A stretch of DNA of 64,000 nucleotides from Roseovarius nanhaiticus. GTDB taxonomy: Bacteria > Pseudomonadota > Alphaproteobacteria > Rhodobacterales > Rhodobacteraceae. Location of the stretch: positions 186,001-250,000 of the forward strand of contig NZ_FTNV01000001.1 in NCBI RefSeq assembly GCF_900156535.1, read 5' to 3'. Below the pieces are notes generated by a model. That model saw nothing but the letters and a program-made list of their open reading frames with translations. It was not told the DNA's origin and searched no databases. Of the stretch, positions 43,809-54,061 are shown piece after piece. Both the position numbers and the translations under genes were made by a program. The stretch's first letter is position 1; every line of letters starts with the position of its first letter.

Positions 43809-46064
43809 TCAGCCGACCTTGCAGGCCGCCAGCACTGCCATGTTGACGATATCGGTCGCCGTCGAAGTGGACGAGCAGATTTGCACCGACTTATCCAGCC
43901 CCGACAGGATCGGTCCGATCACCGTCGCGCCCGCCATTTCCTGCATCAACTTGACCGAGATCGAGGCCGAGTGCCGCGCCGGCACGACAAGAATATTGGC
44001 TGGGCCAGACAGGCGCTGGAAGGGGTAGGCTTCCTGCGCCGCAGTATTGAGTGCGACGTCCACAGTCATATCGCCTTCGAATTCAAAATCGACGCTGCGC
44101 CGCTCCAGTACCTTGGGCGCGCGGTGCATCTTTTCGGCCCGCTCGGATTGAGGGTAGCCGAAGGTCGAAAAACTGACAAAGGCCACGCGAGGCTCAAGGC
44201 CCAGATGGCGCGCCACATCCACGGCACGCTCGGCGATATCGGCAAGCTGGTTTTCATCCGGCCATTCCTGCACCAGCGTGTCGGCCACCAGCACGATCCG
44301 TCCCTTGTGCATCACAGCCGTCACACCGGCGACGCCATGCTCGGCATCGGCGTCAAACACATGGTTGATCAGCTCCAGCACATGCGCCGATTTGCGCGTG
44401 GCCCCGGTAATCAAGCCGTCCCCATGGCCATGTGCCAACATCAGCGAGGCAAAGACATGGCGGTCTCGGGTCGCGAGACGGTTGATGTCATGTCGATCAT
44501 AGCCCTTGCGCTGCAAGCGGTGATACAAAAAGGCGCGATACTCCTCCAGATGCGGGGTGTTCGCCGCGTTCACGATCTCGAGCTCGGCCACGGCGTCGGC
44601 CATACCCGCCGCCTCCAGCTTGGCCGACACATCGGCCTCACGGCCAACGACGATGGCCTTGCCCATGCCCGCGCGCTGATACTGCACGGCGGCGCGCAGC
44701 ACGCGGGGGTCGTCCCCTTCGGCAAAGATCATCCGCGCCTGCGCCGCCCGCGCGCGCGCATTGATCGAGCGCATGATGCTGGCGGTTGGATCCATCCTGC
44801 CTTTCAGTGAAATCTCATACGCCTCCATGTCCACGATAGGCCGCCGTGCCGCACCCGTCGCCATGCAGGCCTTGGCCACCGCGGGCGGAATCGTGTGGAT
44901 CAGGCGCGGATCGAAAGGCGCCGGGATGATGTAGTCGCGCCCGAAGGCCAACTTGCGCCCATAAGCCATGCCCACCTCGTCCGGCACATCCTGCCGCGCG
45001 AGGCTGGCCAGCGCCTCGGCGCAGGCGATCTTCATCTCGTCGTTGATCGCCCGGGCATGCACATCCAGCGCACCTCGGAAGAGATAGGGAAAGCCCAGAA
45101 CGTTGTTCACCTGGTTGGGATAGTCGCTGCGCCCTGTGGCGACGATGGCGTCGGGGCGCACCTCATGCGCCTCCTCGGGCGTGATCTCGGGGTCGGGGTT
45201 CGCCATGGCAAAAATCACCGGATCAGGCGCCATACTGGCGACCATATCCTGCGTCACCGCGCCCTTTGCCGACACCCCCAGAAAAACGTCGGCGCCCTCC
45301 ATGGCCTCGGCCAGCGTGCGGCGATCCGTTTTGACTGCGTGGGCGGACTTCCACTGGTTCATGCCCTCGGTGCGGCCCTGATAGATCACGCCCTTGGTGT
45401 CGCACATCACGGTATTCTCGTGCCGCGCGCCCATGGTTTTCAGCAGCTCAAGGCAGGCGATGCCCGCCGCGCCCGCACCGTTCAGCACGATCCGCACATC
45501 CTCGATCTTCTTGCCGCTCAGGTGCAGCGCGTTGATCAGACCTGCGGCACAGATCACGGCAGTTCCGTGCTGGTCGTCGTGAAAGACGGGGATATCCATC
45601 TCTTCCTTCAGGCGCTGCTCGATGATGAAACATTCGGGCGCCTTGATATCCTCGAGGTTGATGCCCCCGAAAGTCGGCCCCATCAGCCGCACCGCATTGC
45701 AGAACGCATCAGCATCTTCGGTATCCAACTCGATGTCGATGCTGTTCACATCCGCGAACCGCTTGAAGAGCACCGCTTTGCCCTCCATCACCGGCTTCGA
45801 CGCCAGCGCACCCAGATTGCCGAGGCCCAGAACCGCCGTCCCGTTCGAGATCACAGCAACGAGGTTGCCTTTGTTGGTGTAGTCATACGCTGTTTCGGGG
45901 TTCTCCTCGATGGCGAGGCACGGGATCGCGACACCCGGCGAATAGGCCAGGCTAAGGTCGCGCTGCGTCGTCATCGGCACCGTCGCGGTGATCTCGAACT
46001 TGCCGGGCGTCGGCTCGAGATGGAAGGCCAGCGCCTCTTCGGGGGTGAATTTGGGATTTGCCAT
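43809..46064 (-). CDS. maeB: NADP-dependent malic enzyme with phosphotransacetylase-like domain
   Basis: 751-aa MaeB-type enzyme oxidatively decarboxylating malate to pyruvate and making NADPH. The malic domain (about 1-420) shows SLAYSPGVAIPCLAI, NGTAVLGLGNLGALASKPVMEGKAVLFK and VFHDDQHGTAVI, with NAD-binding GAGAAGIACLELL. The C-terminal phosphotransacetylase-like domain (about 430-751) includes GMGKAIVVGREADV and is regulatory in this family, binding acetyl-CoA. It is divergent from mutS and carries a dispersed motif just after its stop. Confidence 0.96.
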   Translation of the reverse strand: MANPKFTPEEALAFHLEPTPGKFEITATVPMTTQRDLSLAYSPGVAIPCLAIEENPETAYDYTNKGNLVAVISNGTAVLGLGNLGALASKPVMEGKAVLFKRFADVNSIDIELDTEDADAFCNAVRLMGPTFGGINLEDIKAPECFIIEQRLKEEMDIPVFHDDQHGTAVICAAGLINALHLSGKKIEDVRIVLNGAGAAGIACLELLKTMGARHENTVMCDTKGVIYQGRTEGMNQWKSAHAVKTDRRTLAEAMEGADVFLGVSAKGAVTQDMVASMAPDPVIFAMANPDPEITPEEAHEVRPDAIVATGRSDYPNQVNNVLGFPYLFRGALDVHARAINDEMKIACAEALASLARQDVPDEVGMAYGRKLAFGRDYIIPAPFDPRLIHTIPPAVAKACMATGAARRPIVDMEAYEISLKGRMDPTASIMRSINARARAAQARMIFAEGDDPRVLRAAVQYQRAGMGKAIVVGREADVSAKLEAAGMADAVAELEIVNAANTPHLEEYRAFLYHRLQRKGYDRHDINRLATRDRHVFASLMLAHGHGDGLITGATRKSAHVLELINHVFDADAEHGVAGVTAVMHKGRIVLVADTLVQEWPDENQLADIAERAVDVARHLGLEPRVAFVSFSTFGYPQSERAEKMHRAPKVLERRSVDFEFEGDMTVDVALNTAAQEAYPFQRLSGPANILVVPARHSASISVKLMQEMAGATVIGPILSGLDKSVQICSSTSTATDIVNMAVLAACKVG

Positions 46065-46196
46065 GAGCGCTTGCGTCCTGAAAATGCGTTTCCACCTGCA
46101 TAGCGGTCTCTGCCCGCGCCCTCAACTGTCGCGCGGAATGGGCTTTCGCCGGACGCCCATGGTTTGTAGGTTCGCCGCAGCGATGGGGGATGTTTC

Positions 46197-48848
46197 GTGA
46201 CCACCGACACAGTCACGCCGATGATGGCGCAATATCTCGAAATCAAGGCAGAGCATGCGGATGCACTGCTGTTCTATCGCATGGGCGATTTCTACGAGCT
46301 GTTCTTCGACGATGCCGCAGCCGCCGCCGAAGCGCTGGATATTGCGCTGACCAAGCGCGGCAAGCATATGGGCGAGGATATCGCCATGTGCGGTGTCCCC
46401 GTACATTCAGCCGAAGGTTATCTGTTGACGCTGATCCGCAAGGGATTTCGCGTAGCAGTCTGCGAACAGCTGGAGAATCCGGCAGAGGCAAAAAAGCGCG
46501 GCTCGAAATCCGTGGTCAAGCGCGGGGTCGTGCGACTGGTCACCCCCGGAACGCTGACCGAAGAGTCGCTTTTGGAGGCGCGGCGGCATAATTACCTTGC
46601 CGCTATCGCCGAGGTACGAGGCGCGCATGCACTTGCTTGGGCCGATATCTCGACGGGCGCCCTGCATGTCTTGCCACTGCCCCCGTCGCGCATCGGGCCA
46701 GAACTGGCGCGGCTTGCCCCCAGCGAGGTTTTGGTGGCCGATGGCGCAGACACTGATATGCACGGTTTAGTGTCTGACATTGGCGCATCCCTCACACCCA
46801 TTGGGCGCGCGGCCTTCGACAGCACCGGCGCGGCCAAACGGCTGTGCGCCCTTTTTGAGGTTCAAACGCTCGACGCGTTCGGAACGTTCGACCGGGCGGA
46901 AATTGCCGCAATGGGCGCTGTGGTCGAGTATTTGGAGATCACGCAGAAGGGCAATCTGCCCCTGCTGCAGCCACCCCAGCGCGAAAACCTGGCCGGCGTC
47001 ATGCAGATTGACGCGGCGACGCGGCGCAATCTGGAACTCACGCAAGCTCTTTCCGGCGGTCGGGCGGGATCATTGCTCGCCGTTATGGACCGTACGGTCA
47101 CAGCCGGCGGTGCGCGCCTGCTCGAGCGCCGACTTTCCAGCCCATCGCGCGATCTGGACGTGATCCGAAACCGCCAAAGCATGATCGCGTTTGTCGTGGA
47201 ACAGTCTCGATTCAGAACTGATCTGCGTCATGATCTCCGCAAGGTGCCGGATCTTGATCGGGCGCTTTCGCGCCTTGCTTTGGACCGCGGCGGCCCTCGT
47301 GATCTGGCTGCGGTGCGCAACGGGCTGGAAGGGGCCGAGGACATCGCCGCCCGCATGGGGAACATGGAGCTGCCCGAAGCCTTGACGATCCTCACCCAGG
47401 ATCTGACCGGCCATGATGCCTTGCTGGATCTTCTGGATCAGGCCCTGATTGCCGAGCCGCCGCTGCTCGTGCGCGATGGCGGATTCATCGCGGAGGGTTA
47501 TGATGCCGATCTGGACGATGCCCGGCAGTTGCGCGACGAAGGGCGCGGCGTCATTGCTCGCATGCAGTCCGAGTATTCCCAGACCGCCGGAATTTCGTCG
47601 CTCAAAATAAAACACAACAATGTCTTGGGCTATTTCGTCGAAGTCACGGCGACCCATGCCGACAAGATGCTGTCGGCCCCCCTGAACGAGACGTTCAAGC
47701 ACCGCCAGACGACGGCCAATCAGGTGCGGTTCACCACCGTCGCACTGTCTGAGATGGAGACGCGCATTCTCAATGCCGGCGGCCGTGCGCTCGACATCGA
47801 AAAGCGGCTCTACGACAGGCTGAAAAGCGCCATTCTGGAGCGCGCCGCGCAACTCACACAAACCGCACGCGCTTTGTCCCAGCTGGATCTGACCACAGCC
47901 CTTGCCGATCTCGCGGTCGAGGCGAACTGGTGCCAACCTCAGGTGGATGCAAGCCGCGCGATGAATATCATCGGCGGGCGCCATCCAGTGGTCGAACAGG
48001 CGCTGCGTGCGCAGGGTGCCGGGCCGTTTGTCGCGAATGATTGCAATCTCGGCGATGTCAGCGATATCTGGCTGCTGACAGGTCCGAACATGGCGGGTAA
48101 ATCGACCTTTTTGCGACAGAACGCACTGATCGCTCTTTTGGCTCAAATGGGCAGTTTCGTGCCTGCGAGATCTGCTCATATCGGCGTGGTCAGCCAACTT
48201 TTCAGCCGGGTCGGCGCATCTGACGATCTGGCGCGAGGGCGGTCGACCTTCATGGTAGAAATGGTCGAGACGGCAGCGATCCTCAATCAGGCGGATGCGG
48301 GCGCCCTGGTCATACTGGATGAGATCGGGCGCGGCACGGCCACCTATGATGGCCTCTCGATCGCATGGGCCACGTTGGAGCATCTGCATGAGGTCAATGG
48401 CTGTCGCGCGCTCTTTGCCACGCATTATCACGAACTGACCAACCTCACGGACAAGTTGGCCCGCGTCGATAACGCCACCGTTGCAGTCAAGGAACATCAA
48501 GGCGACGTCATCTTTTTGCATGAAGTGCGCAAGGGCGCCGCGGACCGGTCCTATGGCGTTCAAGTGGCCAAGCTGGCGGGGCTGCCGACAAGCGTGATCG
48601 AACGGGCGCGGGTTGTGCTCGACGCTTTGGAGCGCGGCGAGCGTGAGGGCGGCAGCGCCCGCGATGCCTTGATCGACGACCTTCCGCTATTCTCCAGCCG
48701 GCCGGCCCCTGCGCCCCAAACGGCACGCGCGCCCTCGAATGTAGAGGAAGCGCTGAAGTCGGTTTTGCCGGATGAGCTGAGCCCGCGCGACGCACTGGCT
48801 TTGATCTATGAGCTGAAGGCGAAACTGCCCGCGTCAGAGACGCATTGA
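46197..48848 (+). CDS. mutS: DNA mismatch repair protein MutS
   Basis: 883-aa mismatch recognition ATPase. The mismatch-binding FYE motif is in LLFYRMGDFYELFFDDA near residue 30; the Walker A is GPNMAGKST near residue 630, followed by DEIGRGTATYDGLSIAWA and the FATHYHELT segment. The start is GTG at 46197 with GGGGG 7 nt upstream; an internal ATG at MMAQYLEIK is possible. It works with MutL, which is not in the window. A strong terminator lies between it and grpE. Confidence 0.95.
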   Translation: MTTDTVTPMMAQYLEIKAEHADALLFYRMGDFYELFFDDAAAAAEALDIALTKRGKHMGEDIAMCGVPVHSAEGYLLTLIRKGFRVAVCEQLENPAEAKKRGSKSVVKRGVVRLVTPGTLTEESLLEARRHNYLAAIAEVRGAHALAWADISTGALHVLPLPPSRIGPELARLAPSEVLVADGADTDMHGLVSDIGASLTPIGRAAFDSTGAAKRLCALFEVQTLDAFGTFDRAEIAAMGAVVEYLEITQKGNLPLLQPPQRENLAGVMQIDAATRRNLELTQALSGGRAGSLLAVMDRTVTAGGARLLERRLSSPSRDLDVIRNRQSMIAFVVEQSRFRTDLRHDLRKVPDLDRALSRLALDRGGPRDLAAVRNGLEGAEDIAARMGNMELPEALTILTQDLTGHDALLDLLDQALIAEPPLLVRDGGFIAEGYDADLDDARQLRDEGRGVIARMQSEYSQTAGISSLKIKHNNVLGYFVEVTATHADKMLSAPLNETFKHRQTTANQVRFTTVALSEMETRILNAGGRALDIEKRLYDRLKSAILERAAQLTQTARALSQLDLTTALADLAVEANWCQPQVDASRAMNIIGGRHPVVEQALRAQGAGPFVANDCNLGDVSDIWLLTGPNMAGKSTFLRQNALIALLAQMGSFVPARSAHIGVVSQLFSRVGASDDLARGRSTFMVEMVETAAILNQADAGALVILDEIGRGTATYDGLSIAWATLEHLHEVNGCRALFATHYHELTNLTDKLARVDNATVAVKEHQGDVIFLHEVRKGAADRSYGVQVAKLAGLPTSVIERARVVLDALERGEREGGSARDALIDDLPLFSSRPAPAPQTARAPSNVEEALKSVLPDELSPRDALALIYELKAKLPASETH

Positions 48849-48853
48849 CAGAG

Positions 48854-48883
48854 AAACGCCCCGAAGCAGTCTTCGGGGCGTTT
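48854..48883. terminator. bidirectional terminator between mutS and grpE
   Basis: A perfect 13-bp stem AAACGCCCCGAAG / CTTCGGGGCGTTT with a CAGT loop. It lies between two convergent genes and can serve both. Its right arm runs into TTTCACGTAAAACA, which recalls parS but has two mismatches. Confidence 0.88.
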
Positions 48884-48903
48884 CACGTAAAACAACTCGG
48901 GCC

Positions 48904-49464
48904 TTAGCCTTGCATCGACGAAACGCCGACTTTCGCAGGGCGAAGGATACGGTCATGCAGCATGAAGCCTTCGGCCGAGACCTGGATGATCTCGCCCGCT
49001 TTGGTGCCGGGCAGCGGCGCCTCGAACATCGCCTCGTGGTGCTGCGGATCGAATTTCTCGCCGATCTCGGGCGACACGATGCGAATGCCATGCTTGTTGA
49101 ACACGTTGAGCAGTTCACGCATCGTCAGCTCGATGCCCTCGATGAAGGCGGCTGACGCCTCGCGCTGATCTTCGGGGATGGCCTCGATCGCGCGCTTCAT
49201 GTTGTCGTAGACCGGCAGCAGATCGCGCGACAGCTTCGAGCCGCCATAATTTTCGGCTTCGCGGCGGTCACGATCCGCGCGCTTGCGTGCGTTTTCGGCA
49301 TCGGCCAGCGCGCGCATGAATTTGTCGTGCAGTGCGTCCCGCTCGGCCCGAAGTGTGTCCAACTCGGCGTCCTCATCGGAAATTTCATTCATGTCCTCTT
49401 GATACGCCTCGGCCTCGGCCTGTTCGATATCATCGAGAAACTCGTCATTGTTGCGCTCTGCCAT
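48904..49464 (-). CDS. grpE: nucleotide exchange factor GrpE
   Basis: 186-aa cochaperone releasing ADP from DnaK. The N-terminal half is a long charged coiled coil (about 15-90, EAEAYQEDMNEISDEDAELDT through KRADRDRREAENYGGSKLSRDLLPVYDN), and the C-terminal beta-domain has NVFNKHGIRIVSPEIGEKFDPQHHEAMF. It lies 12 nt after the hrcA stop, so hrcA-grpE is an operon as in many alphaproteobacteria. Confidence 0.96.
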   Translation of the reverse strand: MAERNNDEFLDDIEQAEAEAYQEDMNEISDEDAELDTLRAERDALHDKFMRALADAENARKRADRDRREAENYGGSKLSRDLLPVYDNMKRAIEAIPEDQREASAAFIEGIELTMRELLNVFNKHGIRIVSPEIGEKFDPQHHEAMFEAPLPGTKAGEIIQVSAEGFMLHDRILRPAKVGVSSMQG

Positions 49465-49476
49465 GGTCCGTGTCCT

Positions 49477-50541
49477 TCAACTTCTGTCGGCGATCAGCTT
49501 GCCGACGAGCTGTGCCGTATAATCCACTATCGGAACGATGCGTCCATAATTCAGCCGCGTGGGTCCGATGACCCCCACGGCGCCGACGATCTTCCGGTCA
49601 GCGTTCATATAAGGAGAGACCACCAAAGAGGAACCCGAAAGTGAGAAAAGTTTGTTCTCGGAGCCGATAAAGATGCGCACGCCCTCGCCCTCATCCGCCA
49701 GCTCGAGAAAATTGGCGATGTCCCGCTTGCGCTCCAGATCGTCAAAGAGCGTGCGGATGCGCTCCAGATCAACCTCATCCGCACCGGCATTCAGCAGATG
49801 CGACCGGCCTCGCACGATCAGGCGGTCTGGCCCCTCGCCTTCCTTGGCCCAAACGGCCAGACCGCTCTCGACCATCGCATGGGCCAGTGTGTCGATTTCC
49901 TGACGCCGCTCACTGATCTGCTGCGTAATCACGGTCGAGACGTCACTGAGCGTGCGGCCCTCGACAAGCGAGTTCAGGAAGTTTGCCGCTTCCCGCATCG
50001 AGCTGGGCGTTTGGCCCGGCGGGGGTGTGAATATCCGATTTTCCACGTGGCCGTCCGCAAAGACCAGGACGACCAGCGCGCGATCGGGGCCAAGATTGAC
50101 GAATTCGATATGCTTGATTGGCGCTTCATGCTTGGGCGCCAACACCAACGACGCGCCTTGTGTCACACCTGAAAGCGTCTGCCCGATCCGATCCAGAACA
50201 CCTGCGACATCGTCGGAATTCGACGACATCGTACTGTCCATCAGGGCGCGGTCCGCGGTTTGCAGATCTCCAACCTCAAGCAGACCATCGACGAACATCC
50301 GGAGGCCGGTCTGCGTGGGGACGCGCCCGGCGCTGACATGAGGGCTGTCCAGCAGACCCATATATTCCAGATCTTGCATCACGTTGCGCACGGTGGCGGC
50401 GCTGACCTTCTCGCTAAGCTCGCGGGTCAGGCTGCGCGATCCAACGGGCGCGCCGGTCAGCAGATATCCTTCGACCACGCGGCGAAAAACTTCGCGCGAT
50501 CGGTCGTTCATCTCCTCGAGCAATTGTCTTGCGTCGCTCAT
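49477..50541 (-). CDS. hrcA: heat-inducible transcription repressor HrcA
   Basis: 354-aa repressor of chaperone genes. An N-terminal winged helix (about 15-95) contains GYLLTGAPVGSRSLTRELSEKVSAATVRNVMQDLEYMGLLDSPH, with the family HTH, and the GAF-like C-terminal part ends in MNADRKIVGAVGVIGPTRLNYGRIVPIVDYTA. It binds CIRCE elements; none was found upstream of this gene, so its targets such as groESL must lie elsewhere. It is divergent from rph. Confidence 0.96.
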   Translation of the reverse strand: MSDARQLLEEMNDRSREVFRRVVEGYLLTGAPVGSRSLTRELSEKVSAATVRNVMQDLEYMGLLDSPHVSAGRVPTQTGLRMFVDGLLEVGDLQTADRALMDSTMSSNSDDVAGVLDRIGQTLSGVTQGASLVLAPKHEAPIKHIEFVNLGPDRALVVLVFADGHVENRIFTPPPGQTPSSMREAANFLNSLVEGRTLSDVSTVITQQISERRQEIDTLAHAMVESGLAVWAKEGEGPDRLIVRGRSHLLNAGADEVDLERIRTLFDDLERKRDIANFLELADEGEGVRIFIGSENKLFSLSGSSLVVSPYMNADRKIVGAVGVIGPTRLNYGRIVPIVDYTAQLVGKLIADRS

Positions 50542-50674
50542 GCTGGTTTCCTTGCCCTTTCGGGTTATCTAAGGCTGTGTCGGGCTCAAGATCAATGAGG
50601 TCTGCGGCAATCGGGGTTGCCATCCCCTTTCCGCGCCCTGTATCCCCGCGAAAAAGTTTGAAAGAGGATCATCC

Positions 50675-51391
50675 ATGCGCCCGTCTGGTAGAGAGTTAAG
50701 CGAGATGCGCGCCGTTTCAATCGAAACGGGCGTTACGAAACATGCTGAAGGGTCGTGCATGATCCGGATCGGTGACACCCATGTGCTGTGCACCGCCACC
50801 ATCGAAGACCGTGTGCCGCCTTTCATCAAGGGTTCCGGCCTCGGCTGGGTCACGGCAGAGTACGGCATGCTGCCCCGCTCCACCACCTCGCGTATGCGGC
50901 GCGAGGCGACGGCGGGCAAACAAGGCGGGCGCACCGTGGAAATCCAGCGCCTGATCGGGCGGTCCTTGCGCGCCGGCGTTGATCGTGTCGCATTGGGCGA
51001 GCGTCAGATCACCGTGGATTGCGACGTGATCCAGGCAGATGGCGGCACGCGCTGCGCCTCCATCACGGGCGGCTGGGTCGCGCTGAAACTGGCCGTGAAC
51101 AAGCTTATCAAGACCGGGGCTGTCACTTCGGACCCGCTGGTTGATCCGGTCGCCGCCGTGTCCTGCGGCCTCTATGCAGGCCAGGCAGTGCTGGATCTGG
51201 ATTATCCCGAAGACAGCGAAGCCGGCGTCGATGGGAACTTCATCATGACACAATCGGGCAAGTTGATTGAAGTTCAAATGTCCGCAGAAGGCGCGACCTT
51301 CAATCGCGATCAGATGAACCAGCTCATGGATCTCGCCGAAAAAGGCGTGTCAGAGTTGGCAGCTGCACAGCTGGCCGCGGTCAATGCGTAA
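50675..51391 (+). CDS. rph: ribonuclease PH
   Basis: 238-aa phosphorolytic 3'-exonuclease that trims tRNA 3' ends. [30 protein letters not shown] opens the protein, and [16 protein letters not shown] and [22 protein letters not shown] carry the phosphate-binding and catalytic residues; [15 protein letters not shown] is near the end. It overlaps rdgB by 8 nt. The order rph-rdgB-hemW divergent from hrcA is conserved in this group. Confidence 0.96.
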   Translation: MRPSGRELSEMRAVSIETGVTKHAEGSCMIRIGDTHVLCTATIEDRVPPFIKGSGLGWVTAEYGMLPRSTTSRMRREATAGKQGGRTVEIQRLIGRSLRAGVDRVALGERQITVDCDVIQADGGTRCASITGGWVALKLAVNKLIKTGAVTSDPLVDPVAAVSCGLYAGQAVLDLDYPEDSEAGVDGNFIMTQSGKLIEVQMSAEGATFNRDQMNQLMDLAEKGVSELAAAQLAAVNA

Positions 51392-51992
51392 GCTGGCCGG
51401 CGATACCCTTCTTGTGGCCACGCATAACGCAGGCAAATTGGCCGAGTTCGCTGAACTTCTCGCGCCGCACGGTATCAAGGTCGTCGGCGCTGCCGAGCGC
51501 AATCTGCCCGAGCCGGACGAGACCGAAACCACTTTTGTCGGCAACGCGCGCATCAAGGCGCACGCTGCCGCCAAAGCGACCGGCCTGCCCGCGCTATCGG
51601 ACGATTCCGGGATAGAGATCGACGCCCTGGATGGCGCGCCGGGTGTCTATACCGCCGACTGGGCGGAAACGTCCCAGGGTCGCGATTTTGAGATGGCCAT
51701 GACAAAGGCGCATGACCGGCTGATCGACAGCGGCGCCGCGCAGCCTTGGACCGCGCGTTTCTGCTGCACACTCGTCATTGCTTGGCCCGACGGCCACGAC
51801 GAGGTGTTCCCGGGCACAGTCGAGGGGCAGTTCACATGGCCCATGCGCGGCGCGCAAGGCCACGGATATGACCCCATTTTTCAGCCCAATGGCTACGATA
51901 TCAGCTTTGCCGAAATGGATCCAGCGGAAAAGAACCGCATCAGCCATCGCGCCGATGCCTTTTCCCAGCTGGTGAAAGGCTGCCTTGGCTGA
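51384..51992 (+). CDS. rdgB: XTP/dITP pyrophosphatase (RdgB/HAM1)
   Basis: 202-aa house-cleaning enzyme hydrolysing non-canonical purine NTPs to monophosphates. The substrate loop [19 protein letters not shown] is at residues 13-31, followed by [34 protein letters not shown] and [18 protein letters not shown]. It overlaps rph upstream and hemW downstream by 8 nt each, so the three are translationally coupled. Confidence 0.96.
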   Translation: MRKLAGDTLLVATHNAGKLAEFAELLAPHGIKVVGAAERNLPEPDETETTFVGNARIKAHAAAKATGLPALSDDSGIEIDALDGAPGVYTADWAETSQGRDFEMAMTKAHDRLIDSGAAQPWTARFCCTLVIAWPDGHDEVFPGTVEGQFTWPMRGAQGHGYDPIFQPNGYDISFAEMDPAEKNRISHRADAFSQLVKGCLG

Positions 51993-53142
51993 GGATTGGC
52001 GCCATGGCGGCTTTGGCCTATACTTGCACTGGCCATTTTGCGCTGCCAAATGCCCCTATTGCGACTTCAATAGCAATGTGAGCTCGGCGGTTGATCAAGA
52101 TGCATGGCGCGCCGCGTTCCTGCGCGAAATTGATCGCTATGCCGAAACTACCAGTGGCCGCGTTCTTAATTCCGTCTTCTTCGGGGGCGGAACACCCAGT
52201 CTGATGCCACCCGAAACCGTCCAAGCCATCTTGGACCGGGTACGCGGACATTGGATCTTTGCCAATGACATGGAAATTACGCTCGAGGCCAATCCCGGTT
52301 CGGTCGAGGCAGGCCGTTTTGCCGGCTACGCGGACGCGGGTGTAAATCGGGTCTCAATGGGTATTCAGGCTCTGAATGATGCGGATCTCAAGCGTCTTGG
52401 CCGCCTGCATTCCGTAGCAGAAGCGCGCGCTGCGTTTGATGTGGCCCGCGCCCAATTTGACCGCGTAAGCTTTGATTTGATCTACGCTCGGCAGGATCAG
52501 ACGCTGGCCCAGTGGCGTGCTGAATTATCTGAAGCGCTTGGCATGGCCATTGACCATATGTCGCTTTATCAGCTGACGATCGAACCCGGCACAGCTTTTG
52601 GGTCGCGTTTCGACGCAGGCAAGCTGCGCGGTCTTCCCGCGGATGACCTCGCGACCGATATGTATGAGCTGACCCAAGAGCTTTGCGAGGCGGCAGGCAT
52701 GCCCGCCTATGAGGTCTCCAACCACGCGGTGCCAGGCGCCGAGTCGCGGCACAATCTGATTTACTGGCAAGGCGGCGACTACATCGGAATCGGCCCCGGT
52801 GCGCATGGTAGGCTCACATTAGATGGCACTAGATGGGCAACCGAAGCCTACCCCCATCCCGATGCCTGGCTCCAGCGGAGTGATGCTGGCATCACGGAGA
52901 AACCGCGCCAAGTCATTTCGGCAGCGGATCAGGCCGGTGAGTATTTGATGATGGGTCTTCGCGTAAACCAAGGCGTGGATTTACGCCGCTACCAAGAGAT
53001 ATCTGGCGGCCCGCTCGATTCTCAAAAGATCGCGGATCTGGTAGATATCGAAATGGTCCGCGTACAAAACGACCGCCTCATGGCAACCGAAAAGGGCCGC
53101 CCGGTCCTTAACGCGGTTATCGCCGAACTGTTGCCAGACTGA
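51985..53142 (+). CDS. hemW: radical SAM heme chaperone HemW
   Basis: 385-aa radical SAM protein (formerly annotated as HemN-like). The CxxxCxxC cluster is in CAAKCPYC near residues 19-26; GGGTPSLMPPETVQAIL, LTIEPGTAF and EVSNHA are family motifs. It lacks the N-terminal extension of true coproporphyrinogen dehydrogenases, and HemW delivers heme. The start is TTG at 51985, 5 nt after AAAGG, overlapping rdgB by 8 nt. It ends 2 nt from the convergent parB. Confidence 0.92.
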   Translation: MAEDWRHGGFGLYLHWPFCAAKCPYCDFNSNVSSAVDQDAWRAAFLREIDRYAETTSGRVLNSVFFGGGTPSLMPPETVQAILDRVRGHWIFANDMEITLEANPGSVEAGRFAGYADAGVNRVSMGIQALNDADLKRLGRLHSVAEARAAFDVARAQFDRVSFDLIYARQDQTLAQWRAELSEALGMAIDHMSLYQLTIEPGTAFGSRFDAGKLRGLPADDLATDMYELTQELCEAAGMPAYEVSNHAVPGAESRHNLIYWQGGDYIGIGPGAHGRLTLDGTRWATEAYPHPDAWLQRSDAGITEKPRQVISAADQAGEYLMMGLRVNQGVDLRRYQEISGGPLDSQKIADLVDIEMVRVQNDRLMATEKGRPVLNAVIAELLPD

Positions 53143-53144
53143 GC

Positions 53145-54047
53145 CTATTTGCCGGTCGAAAGAATCCGGCACAGTTCATCCAGCTCGTCCAGCGTCGTAT
53201 AGGAAATCGAGAGCGCGCCACTTTCGCTGCCGTCCTTATGGTCCACGGACACCTTCATTCCGAGATTGGCTGACAGATCATCCTCAAGGGCGCGGGTATC
53301 GGCGTCTTTGGCTGTTCCACCGCGCTTTTTGCCGACAGTGGCCGGCCGATCACCCTCCGGTTCATCCGCCGCCTTGCGCACAAGTTTTTCGGTATCGCGC
53401 ACCGAAAGATCACCGGATATCACCTTTTTCGCGAGTGAAATCGGGTCTTTAGCGGTAATCAGTGTTCGGGCATGCCCAGCGGACAGTTTGCCTTCTGTCA
53501 CAAAGTCCCTCACAACCTCGGGCAGCTGCATCAGCCGCATCGTATTCGCAATGTGACTACGGCTTTTGCCCAGGGCTTCGGCAAGCTTCTCCTGAGTATG
53601 ACCGAATTTGTTCATCAGCTGGATATAGCCCGCCGCCTCTTCCACCGGGTTCAGGTCGGCCCGTTGGATATTCTCGATGATCGCAATCTCAAGGACCTCA
53701 GTGTCGTCGAAATCCCGGATGATGACTGGGATCTGATGCAAGCCCGCCTTCTGGGCCGCCCGCCAACGACGCTCACCCGCGACGATTTCGAATCCACCAT
53801 ATTTGCGGCGCACGATAAGCGGCTGAATGATGCCCTTTTCCTTGATAGACGCCGAGAGATCGTCGAGCAGATCCGGATCGAACCGGCGCCTGGGCTGATC
53901 AGGATTCGCGACCACCTGTTCGATGGGAACCATCATATCAGGCTGAGGTGCCTCGCCCTTCTCAGCCGCATCCCGATCATTTACATCCGCCATAAGGGCG
54001 GACAGACCGCGCCCAAGGCCACGTTGTCTCTGAGGTTTGTCAGCCAT
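53145..54047 (-). CDS. parB: chromosome partitioning protein ParB
   Basis: 300-aa CTP-dependent DNA clamp that loads at parS and spreads. The N-terminal domain contains GRGLSALMADVND, ENIQRADLNPVEEAAGYIQLM and GERRWRAAQKAGL (the CTP-binding GERRxRA motif); the helix-turn-helix is QEKLAEALGKSRSHIANTMRLMQLP (about residues 145-175). The C-terminal dimerisation domain ends DELDELCRILSTGK. I chose ATG 54047 with GAAGGGA upstream. Its two cognate sites lie at 55431 and 57321. Confidence 0.97.
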   Translation of the reverse strand: MADKPQRQRGLGRGLSALMADVNDRDAAEKGEAPQPDMMVPIEQVVANPDQPRRRFDPDLLDDLSASIKEKGIIQPLIVRRKYGGFEIVAGERRWRAAQKAGLHQIPVIIRDFDDTEVLEIAIIENIQRADLNPVEEAAGYIQLMNKFGHTQEKLAEALGKSRSHIANTMRLMQLPEVVRDFVTEGKLSAGHARTLITAKDPISLAKKVISGDLSVRDTEKLVRKAADEPEGDRPATVGKKRGGTAKDADTRALEDDLSANLGMKVSVDHKDGSESGALSISYTTLDELDELCRILSTGK

Positions 54048-54061
54048 GGAGTATCCCTTCG

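Noticed and set aside
46925..46937. GAGTATTT within mutS (and a similar one in hemW near 52939)
   Set aside because: Both lie inside conserved coding sequence and lack the GCCAAGATGA half of the dispersed motif, so they are chance matches.
48879..48894. CGTTTCACGTAAAACA, a 14/16 match to parS between mutS and grpE
   Set aside because: Two mismatches break the palindrome, one of them beside the CACGTG core, and the left half is explained by the terminator arm. The true sites in this window are perfect.
50542..50674. Expected CIRCE element for HrcA in the hrcA-rph interval
   Set aside because: No TTAGCACTC and GAGTGCTAA pair is present on either strand, so autoregulation through CIRCE is not supported here.
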